Assembly: GCA_031275515.1 (NCBI GenBank)
Contig: JAISOQ010000127.1
Location: 1-9,097, forward strand
DNA length: 9,097 nucleotides
Direction of reading: 5' to 3'
DNA from: Treponema sp.
Lineage (GTDB): Bacteria; Spirochaetota; Spirochaetia; Treponematales; Breznakiellaceae
Position numbers and translations under genes: made by a program. Within the stretch, counting starts at the first letter, position 1, and every line of letters begins with the position of its first letter. The notes under the pieces were generated by a model that searched no databases, was not told the origin of the DNA, and saw only the letters and a program-made list of their open reading frames with translations. This document shows positions 5,448 through 9,097 of this stretch, piece after piece.

Positions 5448-6377
5448 ATGAGTATGATGAAGCGTTTTTTAGTACTTTTGTTTGTTTTTCTAGCTGCTGG
5501 TCCGGCCCTTTTCGGCCTTCCCTATATCCCCGGCTGCCCCCTCCACGAAAGCTGCGTCCGGAACCTTAGGCAGGAGCAGCGGAACCGCCGGAGGGGACTC
5601 AAAAACACCGGCAAAATCGCACTTCCCGGATCGGAACAGGGAACCGGCATAAACCTGGGCCTCCAAGCCGATCTGGGGGATGTGATGGACGAAGCCCTCC
5701 TGGGCCTGCGGCCCACCCTGGCATGGTTCGGCAGCCTTGCGGACTTTGACCTATACCTGGGGACCTTTTACACCGTCAGCTTCGATTACCCCCGGATCCA
5801 GCGGACAGGTTTTCAGGAGACCTTGTCCCGCAATTTCTTCCCGGGGGATTCCTCCACCCTGACCCTCAGCATCGATAACGACGACCAGATCAACATTTCT
5901 CCCGGAACCGTGGAATTACTCTACGCTGTGGCGGAACCCAGTCTTAGCTGGACGCAGGATATCCGGCAAGGTGATATAACCCTTACTTTGGGCTTCCCCC
6001 TGGGCTGCAATCCGGAATTCAGCGCGGATGTCCGCCTGGCCCTTGGGTACAGTTTCCCCTTTGGACTGTATCTGGAGGCCGCCAGCCGGATCTGGGCAGC
6101 GCCGGAACCAGACTACGGGGAAACCGAATTCATCCTCACATGGCAAAACAGCAGATTTTACGTCTCCCTTACCCTCACTGCGGACAAAAATTTCAAAACC
6201 TACAGCGTTGAGCCCTACGCCGCCTGGTCTGTCAAGGGTTTTATCCTGTTTACCAGCGTTTTAATTGACGGTATCGGTGAAGGCGGCATGGTGGAAAGCG
6301 CGGCGGCGGCGCAAGCGCTGGGGCGGAAAAACGGCGTTTCCCTGGTTCCCTGCCTGGGCATTAAGTACCGGTTTTGA
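5448..6377 (+). CDS. Putative outer-membrane beta-barrel protein with N-terminal LPYIPGCPLHESC segment
   Basis: This 309-aa protein belongs to no named family I recognise. Residues 1-23 form a signal peptide (basic MMKR, a long hydrophobic core, PALFG). The mature protein would start close to LPYIPGCPLHESCV (24-37), nearly identical to a segment of the 98-aa protein at 7356. A short Arg/Gln-rich stretch follows. Residues from about 66 to the end alternate polar and hydrophobic positions with many aromatics and G/D/N turns, and the chain ends GIKYRF. A terminal Phe is the usual barrel-assembly signal. An outer-membrane barrel is therefore the best inference, with the Cys-containing segment as an N-terminal periplasmic or surface extension. 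Alternatively I-P-G-C could act as a relaxed lipobox, making it a lipoprotein. The start is uncertain: ATGs at 5448, 5454 and 5457 are in frame, none with a strong RBS. First gene of the envelope operon. Confidence 0.75.
   Translation: MSMMKRFLVLLFVFLAAGPALFGLPYIPGCPLHESCVRNLRQEQRNRRRGLKNTGKIALPGSEQGTGINLGLQADLGDVMDEALLGLRPTLAWFGSLADFDLYLGTFYTVSFDYPRIQRTGFQETLSRNFFPGDSSTLTLSIDNDDQINISPGTVELLYAVAEPSLSWTQDIRQGDITLTLGFPLGCNPEFSADVRLALGYSFPFGLYLEAASRIWAAPEPDYGETEFILTWQNSRFYVSLTLTADKNFKTYSVEPYAAWSVKGFILFTSVLIDGIGEGGMVESAAAAQALGRKNGVSLVPCLGIKYRF
5517..5579 (+). repeat. Copy 1 of the LPYIPGCPLHESC coding segment
   Basis: These 63 bases encode LPYIPGCPLHESCV, then RN, then LRQEQ. The copy at 7467-7529 encodes the same 14 residues, then KA, then LREEQ. 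Of the 18 identical codons, six differ in DNA, all synonymously (for example CTT/CTC, TAT/TAC, GTC/GTT). This points to selection on the peptide rather than a very recent DNA copy. Confidence 0.85.
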
Positions 6378-6394
6378 TTCGTATTGAGATTCTC

Positions 6395-6409
6395 TGCGGC
6401 TCTGCCGCA
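6395..6409 (+). other. Intercistronic hairpin between the barrel and first lipoprotein genes
   Basis: TGCGGC (6395-6400) and GCCGCA (6404-6409) form a perfect 6-bp stem with a 3-base loop in the 71-base gap between the genes. No T-tract follows, so termination is unlikely. It may protect or segment the operon mRNA. Confidence 0.4.
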
Positions 6410-6448
6410 CAGTATGTTGATCCCCATAAGGAAAGATTAAGGAAAAAT

Positions 6449-7279
6449 ATGATGAATAAAAAAATGGCGGCAAGGAAAGAGGCCCGGACAGGGATTTGGG
6501 CCAGCCGTATTTGTCATGGCGGATTGGGCCGGGCCGTATTTATCGGTCTGAGCATGGCTGTCCTCTGCCTTTCCAGTTGTAAAACCAAACCCGATCCCGG
6601 CGCCCCAGATCCCCGCCAGCCCCAGAACAACCCTCTTATCGGAGTGTGGCAGGATGGAAACGCCGGTAATTACTATTTCTTTCGGGAAGACGGAACCGGC
6701 GGTATTGCCGCTGCTCCCGGCGCCGCCCCCGATGACTACAGCTTCCTGTTCTGGCGGGGACAAGGTTTGGGCGTTGCCGCCTCTGGGGGCATAAACCACC
6801 TGGTAACGATTAGCGGCGATACATCAGGAGCCGCCTCCGCCACGATAAAACGTTACACCGTTGAGGAAACCGGCGGCGACTCCATCACCATAAGCCCACA
6901 GGGGGAAGCCCCCGTGACGCTTAGCCGCAGAAGCGGCTCCGGAGTCCCTCTTTCGCTGAACAACTCCTTTATAGGGGAATGGCACGCCCTCTGGAACGGG
7001 ACCCACGGGGACGAAAACGCCTGGTCCTTCAAATTCCGGGAAGACGGAACCGTCCTGACCTACCACCACGGGATGCACCAGTTTGACAATGCTTATCTGG
7101 TCCGGGGCAGCGTTATGGCCCTGTTGGGGGAATGGCGCTTTGACGGCAATTTTGATCTCAAATATATGACCTTTACCGTACAAAACCCGGACAGTATTAC
7201 CGCACAGGAGGAGCCCGCCGATGGCGCCCCCGGACTTTCCTGGGCTTTCAATCGGATAAGCGCCGCAGAGTGGAAATAG
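6449..7279 (+). CDS. Lipoprotein with two copies of an unnamed GxW/DGT domain
   Basis: This 276-aa protein is not assigned to a known family. The N terminus is unusually long and basic (about 28 residues), then a hydrophobic stretch ends in the lipobox LSSC with the lipidated Cys at residue 44, followed by a Pro-rich linker. Two homologous domains follow, about 60-165 and 170-272. Each starts NN-x-[LF]-IG-x-W, continues with [YS]-x-F-[RK]-x-REDGT, and has a later Y-x-[FL] strand and a DSIT turn. The codons for REDGT are nearly identical in both copies, showing internal duplication. The same domain occurs twice in the gene at 7681. The pattern suggests a small beta-sheet fold, loosely like lipocalin-type 'GxW' proteins, but this is only a resemblance. 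AAGGA lies 5 bases before the chosen ATG, while the frame stays open to a TTG at 6374 overlapping the previous stop, which lacks an RBS. Confidence 0.75.
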   Translation: MMNKKMAARKEARTGIWASRICHGGLGRAVFIGLSMAVLCLSSCKTKPDPGAPDPRQPQNNPLIGVWQDGNAGNYYFFREDGTGGIAAAPGAAPDDYSFLFWRGQGLGVAASGGINHLVTISGDTSGAASATIKRYTVEETGGDSITISPQGEAPVTLSRRSGSGVPLSLNNSFIGEWHALWNGTHGDENAWSFKFREDGTVLTYHHGMHQFDNAYLVRGSVMALLGEWRFDGNFDLKYMTFTVQNPDSITAQEEPADGAPGLSWAFNRISAAEWK

Positions 7280-7305
7280 CGCCGCGTAGCGCGCGCAAGA
7301 AATAT

Positions 7306-7341
7306 GAGGCTGTCCCAAAAATGAAGTTTTGGGACAGCCCT
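7306..7341 (+). repeat. Second hairpin of the dispersed family, just before an RBS
   Basis: GGCTGTCCCAAAA (7308-7320) pairs perfectly with TTTTGGGACAGCC (7327-7339) around a 6-base loop. The right half is identical over 18 bases (TGAAGTTTTGGGACAGCC) to the copy at 4583-4622. It lies in the 76-base gap between the lipoprotein and 98-aa protein genes, and ends a few bases before AAGGAGG (7343-7349). It may affect ribosome access or relative expression. It lacks a terminator T-tract on the plus strand. Confidence 0.7.
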
Positions 7342-7355
7342 GAAGGAGGAATTGA

Positions 7356-7652
7356 ATGAAGAAAATCTTAGTAACCCTTATCCCCTGCCTGCTGGCGGGG
7401 GCCGCCGTCTTTTTCACGGTGAACCACAGCGCCAGGGCAGGGTTCATTGTGGCGGCGGTGGGGGAACTCCCCTACATCCCCGGCTGCCCCCTGCACGAAA
7501 GCTGCGTTAAAGCGCTGAGGGAAGAACAGGCGGTACCCCTGCTCCCCGCCGTAAACTCCGGCGGCCTTGCCGGTGCAGGGGCCGCCGCCGTGACAGGCGC
7601 GGTTTTTCTGCTCATACGCAGAAAACGGCAGGATGTGTTTGTTGCCGGTTAA
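7356..7652 (+). CDS. 98-aa two-helix envelope protein carrying the LPYIPGCPLHESC segment
   Basis: This small protein is not recognised. Residues 1-28 look like a signal peptide or anchor (MKK, a hydrophobic core, NHSARA as possible cut site). GFIVAAVGE leads into LPYIPGCPLHESCV (38-51) and then LREEQ, the segment shared with the barrel candidate at 5448. The second half is a short Pro/Val linker, a Gly/Ala-rich stretch (NSGGLAGAGAAAVTG), a hydrophobic run (AVFLLI) and RRKR, ending QDVFVAG. The order glycine, helix, basic cluster resembles C-terminal sorting signals such as GlyGly-CTERM, though the tail is 7 residues longer than usual. The start is firm: AAGGAGG lies 6 bases ahead. Two Cys are in the shared segment, spaced C-x5-C, and a third is in the signal region. 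Candidate roles are a membrane-anchored partner of the barrel or a processed surface peptide; neither is shown. Confidence 0.75.
   Translation: MKKILVTLIPCLLAGAAVFFTVNHSARAGFIVAAVGELPYIPGCPLHESCVKALREEQAVPLLPAVNSGGLAGAGAAAVTGAVFLLIRRKRQDVFVAG
7467..7529 (+). repeat. Copy 2 of the LPYIPGCPLHESC coding segment
   Basis: This encodes LPYIPGCPLHESCV, KA, LREEQ within the 98-aa protein. It matches copy 1 at 5517-5579 without gaps over 21 codons, 18 encoding the same residue. Sequence on either side of the segment is unrelated between the two proteins. Confidence 0.85.
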
Positions 7653-7680
7653 AATTCCAGATGCGTTGGGGAAGCCGGAT

Positions 7681-8388
7681 ATGGTATGGCAGGTAAAATT
7701 TTTCCTGCTCAGAATCGCGCTGCCGGCTTTTTTGATCTTCGCCGGCTGTGATACGGCCATGGGAAAAGGATCGCTTGAACCTGAGCCGGTTCCAGGCTGG
7801 GAATTTGAGCCGGACGAATCCAGCAGTACCGGCAATCCCTTTTTGGGAAAAGACTGGGTAAATGACGAGGGATTTATCTACACCTTTGGGGTTGACGGTA
7901 CTATTTTTGTCGAACATCACTGCGGCCTGGAATTTGACAACCAATTCAGCTACTTGATATGGAAAAACATCCTGGTGATCTACGGGACTGAAATGGACAA
8001 TACCGATACCCTCAAAGCCGGAACAATGACGGTAACCGGGGATTCCGTGGTGTTTACCACTACCGGTAATGAAACAATTACCTACACCCTGGCGGGGGAC
8101 GGGCCCGCTCCGGCGGAAACCGGCCCGGTACTGGATAATGTTTTTATCGGGAACTGGCAGGCCGGTAATACCCGGCACAAATTTACAACTGATGGAACCC
8201 TCGTTCAAACTGCCGCCGGAAAATCCGCCGAATACAGTTATCTGGTGCGAAAAGACCGGCTGGTTACCCTGTCCCGCGAGGCGAAACCGCTGGTGCGGGA
8301 ATACCGTTTTGAGAAAAACGGGAACACTATCATGGTGAATCCGATGGGGGGAGGAAGTCCTCTAATTTATACCCCATACGGAGAATAA
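7681..8388 (+). CDS. Second lipoprotein with two copies of the GxW/DGT domain
   Basis: This 235-aa protein has a short signal sequence ending LIFAGC, giving a lipidated Cys at 23. The -3 Phe is acceptable for relaxed spirochaete lipoboxes. A linker rich in Glu, Pro and Ser follows, then two domains at about 52-138 and 152-234. Both show N-x-F-[LI]-G-x-W (one residue longer in the first), Y/H-x-F-x-x-DGT and Y-x-YL-[IV]-[WR]. The first domain also matches domain 2 of the lipoprotein at 6449 through HH-x(4)-FDN. The paralogues probably arose by duplication inside the operon and then diverged. The chosen ATG has GGGGA 8-12 bases upstream. An ATG at 7633 in the same frame would overlap the 98-aa gene and add 16 residues before the hydrophobic core. 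Function unknown. Confidence 0.75.
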   Translation: MVWQVKFFLLRIALPAFLIFAGCDTAMGKGSLEPEPVPGWEFEPDESSSTGNPFLGKDWVNDEGFIYTFGVDGTIFVEHHCGLEFDNQFSYLIWKNILVIYGTEMDNTDTLKAGTMTVTGDSVVFTTTGNETITYTLAGDGPAPAETGPVLDNVFIGNWQAGNTRHKFTTDGTLVQTAAGKSAEYSYLVRKDRLVTLSREAKPLVREYRFEKNGNTIMVNPMGGGSPLIYTPYGE

Positions 8389-8399
8389 GGAGAGTTGAT

Positions 8400-9097
8400 A
8401 TGAAAAGGAGGAATCTTATCTTGCCTGGAATACTGATCATACTGACGGTGTTCATGTTGAACGCCTGTCCCCAGCCTTCAGGATCGGACGATCCTGAAAT
8501 TACGGACTTTAGCTTTATGGCAGAGGCCGGATTACAGGCGGGGACCGTCAGCGCTGCTGCGGGAGCCGTCGCCGGGACCTTAAGCGCCTCCGGCGGCACG
8601 CCCCCATATACCTATTCCCTAGCAGCCGGCAGCGAAGGTAATGACGTTGACAACGATAACTTTAAGATCGAAGACGGTATACTGAAAGCCGGCGCTTACC
8701 CGCTTTCCGCTTCAAGCAGTACTACGCCTTATAAGGTCTACCTGCGGGTTACCGACCGTAATGGTAAAACCAGTGAGACCGCAGGTGAAATTACCGTCTC
8801 CCCGGCGGGAGATGGTTCGGAGGGTTCTCCGATTACCCGCTATACCTTTACCGCGGAAACTGGTTTAAAAAACGGCGATAACAATGTCACATCCGGCCAG
8901 ACCGCCGGTTCAATTACGGCGGTAACACAAGGCGAGTCAAAAACCAGCTTAACCAATTATACGTTTGCTCTGGCCGCGATTCCCGGCAATGCCGATGCGG
9001 ACAACGGCAAGTTTGTATTGGAGAACAGTACTCTAAAGATAAAGGCCGCTGCACTGGTTGGCGGGCCGCATCGTGTTTATATCAGAGTTACCGATAA
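8400..9097 (+). CDS. Lipoprotein with tandem cadherin/Ig-like repeats, cut by the window edge
   Basis: The frame is open from the ATG to the right edge, giving 232 residues without a stop. AAGGAG (8387-8392) lies 7 bases before the ATG, and the previous gene ends 11 bases upstream, so it belongs to the operon. The signal peptide (MKRRN, hydrophobic core) ends FMLNAC with Cys at 23, a good lipobox. Two repeats of about 90-100 residues follow. Each begins [FY]-x-F-x-AE-[AT]-GL, has a Y-[TS]-[FL]-[AS] strand, a DN-x-x-F or DNGKF turn with later L-K-[AI], and ends YLRVTD or YIRVTD. This resembles bacterial cadherin-like or putative-Ig (He_PIG type) adhesion modules, often found in long surface proteins, so more repeats may follow outside the window. 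Ligand unknown. Confidence 0.8.
   Translation, partial: MKRRNLILPGILIILTVFMLNACPQPSGSDDPEITDFSFMAEAGLQAGTVSAAAGAVAGTLSASGGTPPYTYSLAAGSEGNDVDNDNFKIEDGILKAGAYPLSASSSTTPYKVYLRVTDRNGKTSETAGEITVSPAGDGSEGSPITRYTFTAETGLKNGDNNVTSGQTAGSITAVTQGESKTSLTNYTFALAAIPGNADADNGKFVLENSTLKIKAAALVGGPHRVYIRVTD

Noticed and set aside
6374..6448. TTG start for the first lipoprotein, overlapping the barrel gene stop
   Set aside because: There is no RBS at the TTG, while ATG 6449 has AAGGA 5 bases upstream. The extra 25 residues would lengthen an already long pre-signal region and translate the intercistronic hairpin.
6824..7447. Open minus-strand frame of 207 codons
   Set aside because: It crosses the end of one lipoprotein, the hairpin and the RBS-led 98-aa gene on the plus strand. 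No recognisable domain or RBS supports it.
7612..8208. Open minus-strand frame of 198 codons
   Set aside because: It is the shadow of the second lipoprotein, whose lipobox and duplicated domain are convincing on the plus strand.

Overview
The window looks like part of a spirochaete chromosome, most likely a Treponema of the termite-gut or environmental type. This rests on overall character: moderate-to-high GC coding DNA, relaxed lipoboxes, many envelope proteins without known names, a PEGA-domain protein beside an M23 peptidase, and a C-terminal-Phe outer-membrane-type protein. No rRNA or other marker gene is present, so the assignment is an inference.

Left part (1-4382, all minus strand). 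A ribosome-binding site and ATG at 2-18 start a gene that leaves the window on the left, with a plausible promoter at 110-139. Reading leftward from 4382, the genes are a 56-aa 2[4Fe-4S] ferredoxin, an array of 17-bp palindromic repeats in its 3' untranslated region, and an intrinsic terminator. Next comes a two-gene unit of an M23 metallopeptidase and a PEGA-like protein, closed by a second terminator. Last is a promoter-led pair: a 138-aa exported protein overlapping by one base an NrnA-type DHH/DHHA1 phosphoesterase, closed by a third terminator-like hairpin.

Right part (4672-9097, all plus strand). A 134-aa three-helix membrane protein is preceded by a long perfect hairpin. After a 371-bp AT-rich spacer with a good sigma-70-like promoter comes a probable five-gene envelope operon: an outer-membrane beta-barrel candidate, a lipoprotein, a 98-aa two-helix protein, a second lipoprotein, and a third Ig/cadherin-like lipoprotein that runs off the right edge.

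The most interesting signals are in this operon. The barrel candidate and the 98-aa protein share an almost identical segment, LPYIPGCPLHESCV plus LR-x-EQ, next to otherwise unrelated sequence. All DNA differences in its conserved codons are synonymous. The first two lipoproteins are built from four copies of one unnamed domain of about 80-110 residues. The shared tag, small anchored protein, barrel and repeat lipoproteins could form one surface complex, but no function can be read from the sequence. Separate RNA/DNA-level oddities are the palindromic array after the ferredoxin and a dispersed 36-nt hairpin family with three copies in the window.
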